64,000 nt of DNA, taken from contig NZ_CP155079.2 in the NCBI RefSeq assembly GCF_039634365.2, positions 3,162,001-3,226,000 of the forward strand, given 5' to 3'. How positions within the stretch are numbered: position 1 is the first letter of the stretch; each line of letters opens with the position of its first letter. The notes beneath the pieces were generated by a model. The model searched no databases and had not been told where the DNA came from. It saw only the letters and a program-made list of their open reading frames with translations. Positions 17,423-26,795 of this stretch are shown piece by piece. Origin of the DNA: Mucilaginibacter sp. PAMB04168. GTDB lineage: Bacteria > Bacteroidota > Bacteroidia > Sphingobacteriales > Sphingobacteriaceae. The position numbers were made by a program, and so were the translations under genes.

Positions 17423-18436
17423 ATGGAAAAGAATAATTATCAGGGCTTATTACAGAAACCGATAGAATCGGGATTTAACGGAACAACGACAGCAAGCGAA
17501 GTGATCAATGGCATTGACCTTAACGGCAGGATAGCCATCGTAACAGGCGGCAATACAGGCATTGGTCTAGAAACGACAAGGGTACTTGCAGAAGCGGGCG
17601 CAACCGTGATCGTACCGGCAAGGGATACAGAAAAAGCCAGGAAAAATTTGCGTGGTATTCCAAATGTAGAAATAGAGGCAATGGATTTGATCAATCCTGA
17701 TACCATCGACGCATTTGCTGAAAAATTCCTTGCTTCTGGCAGACTGCTGCACCTGCTTATTAATAACGCCGGAATAATGTGGGTGCCTTTACAAAGAGAC
17801 AGCCGCGGCATTGAATCACAACTGGCGACAAATTATTTGGGACAATACCAACTTGTGGCAAGGCTATGGCCGGCGCTGAAGAAGGCCAATGGTGCAAGAG
17901 TAGTCAATGTATCTTCTTACGGTCACCAGATGGCCCCTTTCCATTTTGATGACCCTAATTTCGAGCACAGAGAATACCAGACACTTTTGGGGTACGGACA
18001 ATCAAAAACAGCTAGCAATCTGTTTGCGCTTGAATTGGACAATCGCGCCAGATCATTCAATGTCAGAGCATATTCCCTGCATCCTGGTTCTATTGCAGGC
18101 ACAGAACTGGCCAGGGATGCTGATATGGAATTATATAAGCAAATGGGCTTCTTTGACGAACTTGGCAACATGCGTCCTGAAATTCTGGCCAGATTAAAAA
18201 CCATTCAGCAAGGTGCCGCCACTACGGTGTGGTGTGCTACCAGTCCTTTACTGGATAACATTGGTGGGGTGTATTGCGAGGACTGCGACATCGCCGAATT
18301 AGACCTCGGAAACTTCGGTCAAAATAATGGTTTAGGGACAAGAGGCGTGCAGCCTTACTCGCTGGATGAAAGCAATGCCAAGAGGCTTTGGGACCTCAGC
18401 CGTGAAATGACGGGCATCGACTTTAAGGTAATTTAA
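17423..18436 (+). CDS. short-chain dehydrogenase/reductase
   Basis: This 337-residue SDR of the retinol-dehydrogenase-like group has TGGNTGIGLE as nucleotide motif (about residues 43-52). NNAGIM, VVNVSSYG and YGQSKTASNLFALELD follow, giving the Ser-Tyr-Lys triad. The C-terminal part is longer than in classical SDRs (250 residues), as in the oxidoreductase or WW-domain-like group. An AraC gene follows 24 bases downstream. The natural substrate is unknown. Confidence 0.9.
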   Translation: MEKNNYQGLLQKPIESGFNGTTTASEVINGIDLNGRIAIVTGGNTGIGLETTRVLAEAGATVIVPARDTEKARKNLRGIPNVEIEAMDLINPDTIDAFAEKFLASGRLLHLLINNAGIMWVPLQRDSRGIESQLATNYLGQYQLVARLWPALKKANGARVVNVSSYGHQMAPFHFDDPNFEHREYQTLLGYGQSKTASNLFALELDNRARSFNVRAYSLHPGSIAGTELARDADMELYKQMGFFDELGNMRPEILARLKTIQQGAATTVWCATSPLLDNIGGVYCEDCDIAELDLGNFGQNNGLGTRGVQPYSLDESNAKRLWDLSREMTGIDFKVI

Positions 18437-18460
18437 TCTTGATTTGATAACTTTATCAAA

Positions 18461-19288
18461 ATGGAACATATATCCAGATACCTTACCCAAGAGATTAAGC
18501 TTTCGTCATATGAAGACACGCTGTTTAAATCAGACCTGATGTTTGATGATCATATGCTCGTTTGGTTCATTTCCGGTGAAACAAAGATCATTCAATGGGA
18601 CACCACCTTCTTTTTTAAGACTGGAGATATTTTTCTAATCCCGAGAAACCAGCTGGCAACCATCATCAATTATCCGAAAAACGGACAGCCGCATAAAACG
18701 GTGGTAATGCATCTTTCCACCGAACGGTTGAAGAAATTCTATGAACATGCCGACGTTAAAAAGGCGTCACAGCCTGAACAAAAGATATACAGCTTCAGTA
18801 ACCATCCCTTATTGAAAAGCTGCCTCGCCTCGTTAATCCCTTATTTTGATGTGAAAGGTGCATTTCCTGAGAGCCTGGCCTCGTTAAAGATCACCGAAGC
18901 TATCAGCATCCTGCGGATGATAGATCCGGGGGTTGACAGCGTACTGGCCAATTTCGACGTGCCAGGCAAGGTTGACCTCATTAGTTTTATGCAGCGCAAC
19001 TTCATGTTCAACATGTCGCTCGAAAAATTGGGCTATCTTACCGGGCGCAGCTTATCAACCTTTAACCGAGATTTCAAAAAGCTTTTTAACACAACACCGC
19101 AAAAATGGCTAACTGAAAAAAGGCTCGAGCTCGCGTACTATCATCTAACTGAAAAGAAGAGGAAACCTACCGAGGTTTATCTTGAAGTTGGCTTTGAAGA
19201 TTTATCTCATTTTTCATTTATTTTCAAAAAGAAGTACGGCGTTCCACCCAATCAGCTGCTTTTAGGTGGTGACGGAACACGATCGTGA
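18461..19288 (+). CDS. AraC family transcriptional regulator
   Basis: This 275-residue protein has an N-terminal cupin-like domain (KTGDIFLIPRNQLATI) and a C-terminal double HTH. The latter includes LSTFNRDFKKLFNTTPQKWL and the ending VGFEDLSHFSFIFKKKYGVP. It resembles the AraC protein at 20506, which has the same SLSSFRRDF-type motif. It probably regulates the SDR just upstream, with which it is co-transcribed. Confidence 0.9.
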   Translation: MEHISRYLTQEIKLSSYEDTLFKSDLMFDDHMLVWFISGETKIIQWDTTFFFKTGDIFLIPRNQLATIINYPKNGQPHKTVVMHLSTERLKKFYEHADVKKASQPEQKIYSFSNHPLLKSCLASLIPYFDVKGAFPESLASLKITEAISILRMIDPGVDSVLANFDVPGKVDLISFMQRNFMFNMSLEKLGYLTGRSLSTFNRDFKKLFNTTPQKWLTEKRLELAYYHLTEKKRKPTEVYLEVGFEDLSHFSFIFKKKYGVPPNQLLLGGDGTRS

Positions 19289-19439
19289 TAACTTGAAAGA
19301 AGTCATGACGGATAATAGACGCCTGTTCCACTTTACGCCTTTTAATTAATTAAAACTACTTCCTTTCACAGTAGTGAAGTGCTACGCGTAGGTTTTTAAA
19401 AAGCTGGTAGTTTCCAGTTTTCGCTTAAAGTTCTCGGGC

Positions 19440-20365
19440 ATGCTGCCGCATCAAGTAAATTTCTGTCACTACCGTCATAAGGGGTACACTATTAATTGCA
19501 TTATTTGCATACTATCCACATCAGCACTGTTTGGGCAGAACGCTTCCGTTAAGGGCATTATGTTGGACGGGTTGACACCATAGGTAAGGGTAAGCTGGGA
19601 AGCGGTTACCCTACTAACTTTGAGCTGAACCACATACCTGAACGCGAACACTCGGAAACCCTTGAACAAGGTGACCCGGACCTGAAGCCAGAGTTTGTAG
19701 ACCTGGCGGAATTGGGGCTAATCAGAACATTCACTAAAGGTTCATTCTTTACAACGCTGTATTATCAAAACATCAAAAATCCTATCCAGCGGGTAAACAG
19801 CGTATATGCCGATACCATTCTGAACCGTGTGCTTACTAATGCAGATCGGGCAAGATCTATCGGGTTGAAGATTGGAACCAATGTGCAACCGCTAAAATGG
19901 TGGAGCTTATACTTGGGCAGCAACGTTTATAATTATAAGATTAATGGTACGCTTAACATAGTTGGTGTAAGCTCTTACGTCTCCAATGCTAATTGGGTGT
20001 ATTCTGTTAACGCCAACACTAACTTTAAGCTCGGTGCCGCCTGGAACCTGCAAGGTAATGTTAATTATCTATCGCGCAGGGCAACGGCCCAAGGTGAAGA
20101 TTCACGGTTCTTGGTGCCCAATACGTCCCTTAAAAAAACGTTCCTAAACGGCCGTTTCGCTGCCACGCTTCAATGGCAGAATATGGATCTGGGCTGGAAT
20201 ACCTCAAACAAACAGCGCATCACCACCAGGAGACGCGACTTTTATACTACAACCAACTACATTTACGAAACGAACGTATTCCTGCTTAATTTCAGCTTGA
20301 ATCTTAACAAATTTACCGGAAAAGCAAAGCTGCCGAACAGCGAATTTGGAGATAAGGAGTTTTAA
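19440..20365 (+). pseudogene. TonB-receptor-like outer-membrane beta-barrel gene with internal deletion
   Basis: A frame from the ATG at 19440 to the stop at 19581-19583 encodes a hydrophobic leader followed by ALFGQNASVKGIMLDGLT. That is the signal-peptide end and first strand of a carboxypeptidase-regulatory-like N-terminus. A second frame, shifted by +2, is open from about 19560 to 20365. It begins with text typical of the late barrel (REHSETLEQGDPDLKPEF, then VDLAELG) and ends in Phe as barrels do. Intact members of the OMP_b-brl_3 type are about 800 residues, but only about 40 plus about 265 remain. A large internal deletion with a frameshift is the simplest explanation. The segment 19712-20365 alone could look like a small gene, but it lacks a signal peptide and plug. 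Confidence 0.75.
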
Positions 20366-20505
20366 TCGTTTCACTTATGGAAGTTGCACTATAAGCGTAG
20401 CCAGTATTGTAGCTATTGTTGCATTAATTGGCTTACAAATCTAATGGTAATGACTGTTTTTATTATTTTGCCGTTCTAAGTAAAATCTTGTCTGTACGTA
20501 ACCAT

Positions 20506-21342
20506 ATGGAAATTTTTCAGGTGCCTGACGTTACCATAAACCAACCGCAAATTACCGCTGGTGAGGTGCGATTTGTAGATTACAAGGATATGGGCGGTCC
20601 GTTCAGAAACCGTGTGCTTTTTAAGCAGTATGCCTTCAGTTTTGTCCAAAACGGGCAAAAGCAAATTTACCGTGCGGAGGGAAGCACCATTTTAAAATCA
20701 GGACAGGGAATGCTGATACCTGAAGGGCATTCTATTATAGCCGAACACAGCGATTCAAATGAACCCTATAACAGTATCATTATATTTTTTCCGGCCACGT
20801 TGGGTAAAGAGTTCATATCGTCCCGGCAACAAAAGAACAACCGCAAAACAAATCTTGTCCCTTACATACATTTTGACGTCGATAGTTATATTGATGAATA
20901 TATACGAAGCCTGAAGGCACTGATTACCATAGGTCGAAAACTTTCTTCAGAATTAGGTAGTATTAAAGTCCACGAATTGCTGACCGCTTTATATGATCTT
21001 CATCCCGAACTGCTCACTTCCCTGTTTAATGATCAGCATAATTTGTCGCTAATGGACCTCATCGAACAAAACTTGTTCAAAGAACTTAGTATTGACGAAC
21101 TTGCCTTCCTCGCAAACCGTAGTCTTTCATCCTTTAGGCGCGATTTCATAAAAACGTACGGCTTGCCGCCGCAGCAGTACATCCGTGATCGTAAATTGGA
21201 AATTGCAGGCAAGGAACTATTAAAAGGAAGATTAGCAAGCGAACTTTACCTGGACTATGGATACCAGCATTTATCTAACTTTACTACAGCATTCAAAAAG
21301 AAGTTTGGGGTTACACCATCGCATTACCGCAGCTCGTCGTAA
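20506..21342 (+). CDS. AraC family transcriptional regulator
   Basis: This is a 278-residue protein if started at the ATG at 20506. An upstream TTG at 20428 would add 26 residues with no family resemblance. The cupin-like half contains GQGMLIPEGHSII. The HTH half has SLSSFRRDFIKTYGLPPQQY and the ending YGYQHLSNFTTAFKKKFGVT. It is followed by a PEBP gene and a ketopantoate-reductase-like gene on the same strand. Confidence 0.88.
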   Translation: MEIFQVPDVTINQPQITAGEVRFVDYKDMGGPFRNRVLFKQYAFSFVQNGQKQIYRAEGSTILKSGQGMLIPEGHSIIAEHSDSNEPYNSIIIFFPATLGKEFISSRQQKNNRKTNLVPYIHFDVDSYIDEYIRSLKALITIGRKLSSELGSIKVHELLTALYDLHPELLTSLFNDQHNLSLMDLIEQNLFKELSIDELAFLANRSLSSFRRDFIKTYGLPPQQYIRDRKLEIAGKELLKGRLASELYLDYGYQHLSNFTTAFKKKFGVTPSHYRSSS

Positions 21343-21415
21343 TCTGAACTTTTTGCAAAAAGCTTTGAACTTTTCGCAATAACCGGTCGGTACCATTAGC
21401 GCCGATATTTGAGCC

Positions 21416-21955
21416 ATGAAAAAAATCATGGCTTTCATTTTCTCGGTTGCCATTTATAGCAGTCTTTTTGCACAAACATTTACACTGGCCAGTAAAGATC
21501 TTGGCGGGCAGTTCACAAACGAATTTGTGGCGGGCAATTTTGGTTGTAACGGTGCTAACCGTTCTCCGGAACTACACTGGTTCAACGCGCCGGCCGGAAC
21601 CAAAAGCTTTGCCGTTACCATGTATGATCCCGACGCACCTACGGGCAGCGGGTTCTGGCATTGGGTGGTCATCAACATACCTGCTTCGGTTAACCAGTTA
21701 AAGCAAGGTGCCGGTAGCCCTGACCTGAAAGTATCCCCCACCGGTAGTCTGCAAAGCCAAAACGATACTGGTGCACCCGGTTACCAGGGCCCTTGTCCCG
21801 ATGGTGATACACCACATCGGTATCTGATAACCGTTTATGCGTTAAACACCAATAAGCTGGCTGCACCATCAAATGCTACGGCTGCACTAACTGGCTTTAT
21901 GTTAAATAAGGCGGCAATTGCAAAAGCATCGCTGATCATTTACTGTAAAAAATAG
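21416..21955 (+). CDS. YbhB/YbcL (PEBP, Raf-kinase-inhibitor-like) secreted protein
   Basis: This 179-residue protein has a signal peptide ending near SSLFAQT (residues 1-20). It carries the PEBP signatures YDPDAPTGSGFWHWVV and GPCPDGDTPHRY. Bacterial PEBPs bind small anionic ligands, and their role is poorly known. It ends one base before the next gene, so the two are coupled. Confidence 0.9.
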   Translation: MKKIMAFIFSVAIYSSLFAQTFTLASKDLGGQFTNEFVAGNFGCNGANRSPELHWFNAPAGTKSFAVTMYDPDAPTGSGFWHWVVINIPASVNQLKQGAGSPDLKVSPTGSLQSQNDTGAPGYQGPCPDGDTPHRYLITVYALNTNKLAAPSNATAALTGFMLNKAAIAKASLIIYCKK

Positions 21956-21956
21956 G

Positions 21957-22877
21957 ATGGCCGGGCGTATACATATCGTAGGATCCGGTGCAATAGGTAA
22001 AGCACTTGCTGTATGCCTGCTGAACGCCGGGAAAGATGCCGTATTAATTAGAACCAGTGTAGACGGCGAGCCAGACAAAACGGAAACTATCAGATTGAAC
22101 CTTCCTAATAACGGTAGATTGTTTGCCAATGTGACGATTAAAACGTTCAGTTCGCTTGATATGGCCCACGGCATCTTCATAGTGTGTAGTAAATCGTTCG
22201 TGAATGAAATGATCGCCCGAAAGCTGGCGAATTTCGCCCTGAATGCACCGGTGATCTTACTTCAAAACGGCCTGAACGTTGAACGTGCTTTCGTAAACAA
22301 AGGGTTTACCCAATTATATCGCTGTATATTAATGGTAACCAGCCAATTTGAAGGCGAGAGCGAACTACGCTTCCGGCCGGTAGCTGCTTGTCCGATAGGG
22401 ATAGTTGCAGGCAACCAGGATCTTAGTGCTCATATCGTGGAGCGTCTGCATACATCGTGGTTTCCTTTTCGGTTCGAAGCTCAGATTAACAAGTTTGTTT
22501 GGCAAAAAGTCATCATTAACTGCATTTTTAATTCTGTTTGTCCTTTGCTGGAGACGGATAACGGTGTTTTTCATCGGGAGCCGGCGGCCATGCAGATAGC
22601 AGACCGCATCATTAAAGAGTGTATTGAAGTAAGTGCCCATTCAGGAATAGAACTCAAGATTGAAGAAGTGAGAGCGGCCTTTCTATTGGTAAGCCGCGCT
22701 GCTGACGGACAGATTATTTCAACTTTGCAGGATATCCGTAATAAACGGCCAACCGAAATAGAAAGTTTAAACGTGGAAGTTGCAGCCATTGCGCTTTCAG
22801 GTGGTCTTGAAAACAAGGTGAACATCACCCGCACGCTGGGTGAGCTCACAGCGCTTAAGTCAATTTTAAATCGCTGA
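21957..22877 (+). CDS. ketopantoate-reductase-family (PanE/ApbA-like) protein
   Basis: This 306-residue protein has the Rossmann motif VGSGAIGKAL at residues 7-16. The catalytic pattern KVIINCIFNSVCPL keeps the Lys-x3-Asn-x3-Asn spacing of 2-dehydropantoate 2-reductase. It may be a paralogue with another substrate, because it lies in an accessory unit with PEBP and AraC genes, not with pantothenate genes. The start follows the PEBP stop by one base. Confidence 0.82.
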   Translation: MAGRIHIVGSGAIGKALAVCLLNAGKDAVLIRTSVDGEPDKTETIRLNLPNNGRLFANVTIKTFSSLDMAHGIFIVCSKSFVNEMIARKLANFALNAPVILLQNGLNVERAFVNKGFTQLYRCILMVTSQFEGESELRFRPVAACPIGIVAGNQDLSAHIVERLHTSWFPFRFEAQINKFVWQKVIINCIFNSVCPLLETDNGVFHREPAAMQIADRIIKECIEVSAHSGIELKIEEVRAAFLLVSRAADGQIISTLQDIRNKRPTEIESLNVEVAAIALSGGLENKVNITRTLGELTALKSILNR

Positions 22878-22961
22878 AGCAACTTCGACAGTTCATCAGC
22901 ACCTTTTTCACTTTAGCTATAGCCGTAAAAAAACTAAATTGCTTTTTTAAAATACTTATAT

Positions 22962-23555
22962 ATGAACAATGAATACCTGCAAAGCGCCATTAAGCAGTTT
23001 GAATATTACAAAATGCTTGGTGAAAAAACATTTGAGCAGTTGACCGATGATCAACTGTTTTGGCAGGCCAATGTGGAAAGTAACAGCATTGCTGTTATCG
23101 TTAAGCACCTATCGGGAAATATGCTAAGCCGGTGGACGGACCTTTTGACCACAGACGGTGAGAAACCGTGGCGCAATCGCGACGCAGAGTTTAACAATGA
23201 CATGATATCACGAAGTGACATGCTGAATTGCTGGAACGAGGGGTGGCAAACGCTCCTGGATGCACTTTACGCATTACAACCCGGCGATCTGGAAAAAATT
23301 ATTTACATCCGTAACCAGGGCCACTCCGTACTGGAAGCCATTAACCGGCAACTTGCACATTATCCATATCATATTGGTCAAATCGTTTTCATCGGAAAAA
23401 AGCTTGCCGGCCAATGGACTTCATTGTCGATACCAAGGGGTAAATCGGTAGGCTATAACACCGATAAATTCAGTAAGCCAAAAAGACGGCAACATTTTAC
23501 AGACGAGATACTAAGCGATGGAAAGCAAAACGATGACACAGCAACAGGCAAATGA
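22962..23555 (+). CDS. DUF1572 family (DinB-like) protein
   Basis: This 197-residue helical protein has the family start (LQSAIKQFEYYKMLGEKTFEQL). IVKHLSGN and LAHYPYHIGQIVF supply the metal-binding His residues expected of the DinB fold. Members may act as thiol-dependent transferases or be of unknown function. Its 3' end overlaps the next gene by 38 bases. Confidence 0.82.
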   Translation: MNNEYLQSAIKQFEYYKMLGEKTFEQLTDDQLFWQANVESNSIAVIVKHLSGNMLSRWTDLLTTDGEKPWRNRDAEFNNDMISRSDMLNCWNEGWQTLLDALYALQPGDLEKIIYIRNQGHSVLEAINRQLAHYPYHIGQIVFIGKKLAGQWTSLSIPRGKSVGYNTDKFSKPKRRQHFTDEILSDGKQNDDTATGK

Positions 23556-23883
23556 GTTTGCCAGGCAATGGATAGGCGCCTGGAACAGTCATAACATTGA
23601 TCAGATCATGGAACACTATGCCGATGATGTTGAATTTTATTCTCCGATGATTATCCAGCTCGGTTTTGACAGCAACGGCAAGATCAATGGCAAATCCTTA
23701 TTACAGCAATATTTCCAGATAGGTTTAACTGCCTACCCCAGCCTTAGCTTTCAACTCCACCATGTGCTTTGCGGTATTAATTCGCTCGTAATTCACTATC
23801 AAAGCGTAAATAAAAAGCTGGCGTCCGAATTAATGCAGTTAAATGAACAATCAAAAGCCGCCTGCGTAATGTGCCATTATTAA
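23518..23883 (+). CDS. SnoaL/NTF2-like protein
   Basis: This 121-residue protein contains ARQWIGAWNSHNIDQIMEHYADDVEFYSP, the classic start of SnoaL-like folds used by ketosteroid-isomerase-type enzymes. An ATG at 23533 is an alternative start and would shorten the overlap with the DUF1572 gene from 38 to 23 bases. The function is unknown. Confidence 0.78.
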   Translation: MESKTMTQQQANEFARQWIGAWNSHNIDQIMEHYADDVEFYSPMIIQLGFDSNGKINGKSLLQQYFQIGLTAYPSLSFQLHHVLCGINSLVIHYQSVNKKLASELMQLNEQSKAACVMCHY

Positions 23884-24002
23884 ACCACTCACTGTTCGGT
23901 ACAACGGTAAAAACACTTTTCATTAAAAACACTAATGTTCGTTTAAGCCAGCACCGGTAATTAAGTCGTTACAGAGTACCTTCGAACGAAAATCTTAAAT
24001 GA

Positions 24003-24920
24003 TTAATTAAAAGATGATCTGAACTGCAAAGGTGATACCAGTGTTTTTATCTTGAACAACCTGCTAAAAGATTGGGAATGCTCAAAGCCTAACTGAAAGG
24101 CCACTTCACTTACAGTGAGGTTGGTAGTAGTCAGCAATTCTTTTGACCGCTCGATCAACTTTTCATGAATATGCTGCTGTGCGTTCAAACCGGTGAGCGA
24201 ACGGAGCATATCACTTAAATAGTTTGGCGTATAGTTTAACTGCTCAGCCAGTTGTTGTACAGTTGGCACACCGTGATTAACGGGCCCGCCTTCCTTGAAG
24301 TAAGTATCGAGTTTGTGTTCTACCTGCTGGAGCAGGTTGCTGGTGGCTGCCTGCCGCGTAAGGAACTGACGCTTGTAAAACCGCTTGGCATAGCTTAACA
24401 GCAACTCGATCTGCGCAATTACCACTTCATGGCTGTAATCATCTATGCGACTGTTCAGTTCTTCCTGAATGATTGTAAAGATTGCCGACACCGTAGTTCT
24501 TTCCTGCTCCGAGAGGTGCAGGGCTTCATTCGAGGAGTAAGAGAAGAATCCATATTGTTTAATCTTTGAGGCAAGCGGATAGCCCTGCAGAAAATCCTGA
24601 TGTAAGATTAGTGAATAGCCCTCGTTTCCCTTGTAAATCGCCGTACTACCTACAACTTGATTAGGAGCAGTGAAAACCATGCTTCCTTCATCAAAGTCAT
24701 AATAGCCCTGTCCATACCTGAATTTACCGCCTAACTTATTTACAAAAGAAATCTTGTAAAGCGTAGTTACGTAGCTTACTGGCAGCCGGCTCAGGTTAAT
24801 CTGCTCTTCCCTGGTATCTAGCAGAGTAATTAAGGGATGAGCCGGTCCCGGAATGTCGAGCATACGGTGTATCTCAGTGATCGATTTCAGTTTAACAACT
24901 TTTGATGTGTTGTTTTTCAT
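24003..24920 (-). CDS. AraC family transcriptional regulator (mirror-pair member)
   Basis: This 305-residue protein has two HTH motifs at the C-terminus (TPNYLSDMLRSLTGLNAQQH and LGFEHSQSFSRLFKIKT). It is clearly paralogous to the AraC protein at 26796: both share GPAHP- or PPAHP-type starts, YDF-EG-M-F-APNQVV text and the same end. It is downstream of the SDR gene 25016-25783 in the same direction (95-base gap). Confidence 0.9.
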   Translation of the reverse strand: MKNNTSKVVKLKSITEIHRMLDIPGPAHPLITLLDTREEQINLSRLPVSYVTTLYKISFVNKLGGKFRYGQGYYDFDEGSMVFTAPNQVVGSTAIYKGNEGYSLILHQDFLQGYPLASKIKQYGFFSYSSNEALHLSEQERTTVSAIFTIIQEELNSRIDDYSHEVVIAQIELLLSYAKRFYKRQFLTRQAATSNLLQQVEHKLDTYFKEGGPVNHGVPTVQQLAEQLNYTPNYLSDMLRSLTGLNAQQHIHEKLIERSKELLTTTNLTVSEVAFQLGFEHSQSFSRLFKIKTLVSPLQFRSSFN

Positions 24921-25015
24921 GCTGTAAGATAATAAAATACGACCGGAGCCTATTTCAGCTACCGGTCATATTTAAAGTAGATAGATGTACGTTTACGCGC
25001 TACCCTTAAGCAGTA

Positions 25016-25783
25016 CTACCAAGGCAACGGACCTTCAGGGCCGGTAAAGCTGCCGGTAGGGCCGTCTGTTTGCAGGGCTACCCGTATCGGTTCACGTGAG
25101 CCAACTTCCAAACTGTCCGTACCCTGAAAATTATTTAACGCGGTAGCTGTATAGCCGGGGCTGGTAGCGTTCACCTTGATGCCTTCTTTTTCCAACTCCA
25201 AGGCAAAAGCCAGCGTAACAGCATTCAGGGCGGTCTTGGAGGCGGCATAGACAATGCCGAAATTCTCTCTTGCCCAACATGCCGGGTCAGATATCCAGGT
25301 CAATGAACCTAGCCCGCTTGATACATTAACGATGCGTGCCGCTGATGACTTGCGCAACAAAGGCAAAGCAGCCTGGGTAACGGCGATAACGCCGAACACG
25401 TTAGTTTCCCACACGGTGCGCACTTCATCTAATGACACATTAACTGCCCTACCGGATGCCATAACCTCTTCCACCGTACGGCCGGGCTCACCAGCATGCG
25501 CGATACCAGCGTTATTGACCAGCAGGTCCAGCCGGCCATATTCCTTTTCGATACGTTCCACTGCTGCATTGATAGTTTGCTGATCCGTAACGTCCAGTTG
25601 AATTGCTTTCGCATTCTCGCCTATTTCGGCGGCTGCCTTTTCACCGTTCTCCAATTTACGGGAACCCAGGTAAACCACATAACCATTAGCAACTAGCGCT
25701 TTTGCAATCTCGTTGCCCACACCCTGGTTGGCCCCCGTTACCAGTGCAACGGGTTGTTCTGTTGATGTTGTTTGATTTTCCAT
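25016..25783 (-). CDS. short-chain dehydrogenase/reductase (mirror-pair member)
   Basis: This 255-residue classical SDR has TGANQGVGNE (residues 16-25), NNAG (90-93), catalytic Ser156 in VNVSSG, and YAASK with Tyr179 and Lys183. I chose the ATG at 25783, since the longer form from 25855 adds a non-conserved 24-residue tail. The C-terminal GPTGSFTGPEG resembles carbonyl reductase-type SDRs annotated next to AraC regulators. It is divergent from another SDR across a 223-base region. Confidence 0.9.
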   Translation of the reverse strand: MENQTTSTEQPVALVTGANQGVGNEIAKALVANGYVVYLGSRKLENGEKAAAEIGENAKAIQLDVTDQQTINAAVERIEKEYGRLDLLVNNAGIAHAGEPGRTVEEVMASGRAVNVSLDEVRTVWETNVFGVIAVTQAALPLLRKSSAARIVNVSSGLGSLTWISDPACWARENFGIVYAASKTALNAVTLAFALELEKEGIKVNATSPGYTATALNNFQGTDSLEVGSREPIRVALQTDGPTGSFTGPEGPLPW

Positions 25784-26006
25784 AAGAAGAAATGAATAAG
25801 ATATAAGCAAAGGTGGGTATTCATTGTGGCCACACTGTAACCAAATCAAGGACATTTGTAACCTAAATGAAAAACGAGGAGTTCATCAACATCATTACCA
25901 TAAAAGGTAAATCTTTGCGCACTTCACCAAAACGACTACACATCTGGCAATTTCGGCTACACGAAGCTCTATCCGTTTTTTGAAATTTGCTTTATATAAG
26001 ATGCTT

Positions 26007-26747
26007 ATGAACAACGGAATTCAGAATAAAGTAATCGCAATAACCGGCGCCAGCAGCGGTATAGGCAAAGCAACTGCAGAGTTATTGGCCGCCCAGGGTG
26101 CAAAATTAGTTTTGGGCGCTCGCCGGGCAGACCGGCTTAAAACGATTGTTGAAATTATTGACCAAAACGGCGGTAAAGCTGCCTTTTTGGAAATAGACGT
26201 GACCAACCGTAAAGATCTCGTTAAACTGACGGCATTAGCTGTAGAGAAGTTTGGCAGGCTTGATGTCATGATTAACAATGCAGGGATCAGCCAATTATAC
26301 AAGATGGAAGACCTGGATGTGGAAGGCTGGGAACAAATGATCGACGTTAACTTAAAAGGCACCTTGTATGGTATCGCTGCGGCATTGCCCATTTTTAAGG
26401 GACAGGGTACCGGACACATCATCAATGTGATCTCAACCGCTGGTATCAGCATTGTACCCACCATGGGCGTTTACGCCGGTACCAAAAATGCGGTACGTAC
26501 TATTACCGAAGCATTACGCCAGGAATCGCAGGGCCGCTGGCGGGTAACCGGTATCTCGCCGGGTTATGTGGCTACCGAATTTGCGAGTAACATAAAGAAC
26601 GAGGAAATTAGGGACACCATTCAGCAGAATGCAGATCAGATGGCCATCCCTGCCGAAGCCGTTGCAAATGCCATAGCCTACGCCATTAAGCAACCAGACA
26701 ATGTTGACATAAGTGATATTGTTATCCGCCCGTCCGTTCAAGGTTAA
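26007..26747 (+). CDS. short-chain dehydrogenase/reductase (mirror-pair member)
   Basis: This 246-residue SDR has TGASSGIGKA (about residues 13-22) and NNAGISQLYKMEDLDVEGWE. The active site follows as VISTAG and YAGTKNAVR. The clean start is the ATG at 26007; ATGs at 26001 and 25980 are also in frame. It is followed 48 bases later by an AraC gene and is divergent from the SDR-AraC pair on its left. Confidence 0.9.
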   Translation: MNNGIQNKVIAITGASSGIGKATAELLAAQGAKLVLGARRADRLKTIVEIIDQNGGKAAFLEIDVTNRKDLVKLTALAVEKFGRLDVMINNAGISQLYKMEDLDVEGWEQMIDVNLKGTLYGIAAALPIFKGQGTGHIINVISTAGISIVPTMGVYAGTKNAVRTITEALRQESQGRWRVTGISPGYVATEFASNIKNEEIRDTIQQNADQMAIPAEAVANAIAYAIKQPDNVDISDIVIRPSVQG

Positions 26748-26795
26748 ACCAGTATCTTTATAGTGATTGCTAAGATGACAAAATACAAAGCCTGA

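Noticed and set aside
19712..20365. A stand-alone 217-residue beta-barrel gene
   Set aside because: Homologous text continues upstream in the same frame to about 19560, and it lacks a signal peptide and plug, so it is the tail of a broken receptor.
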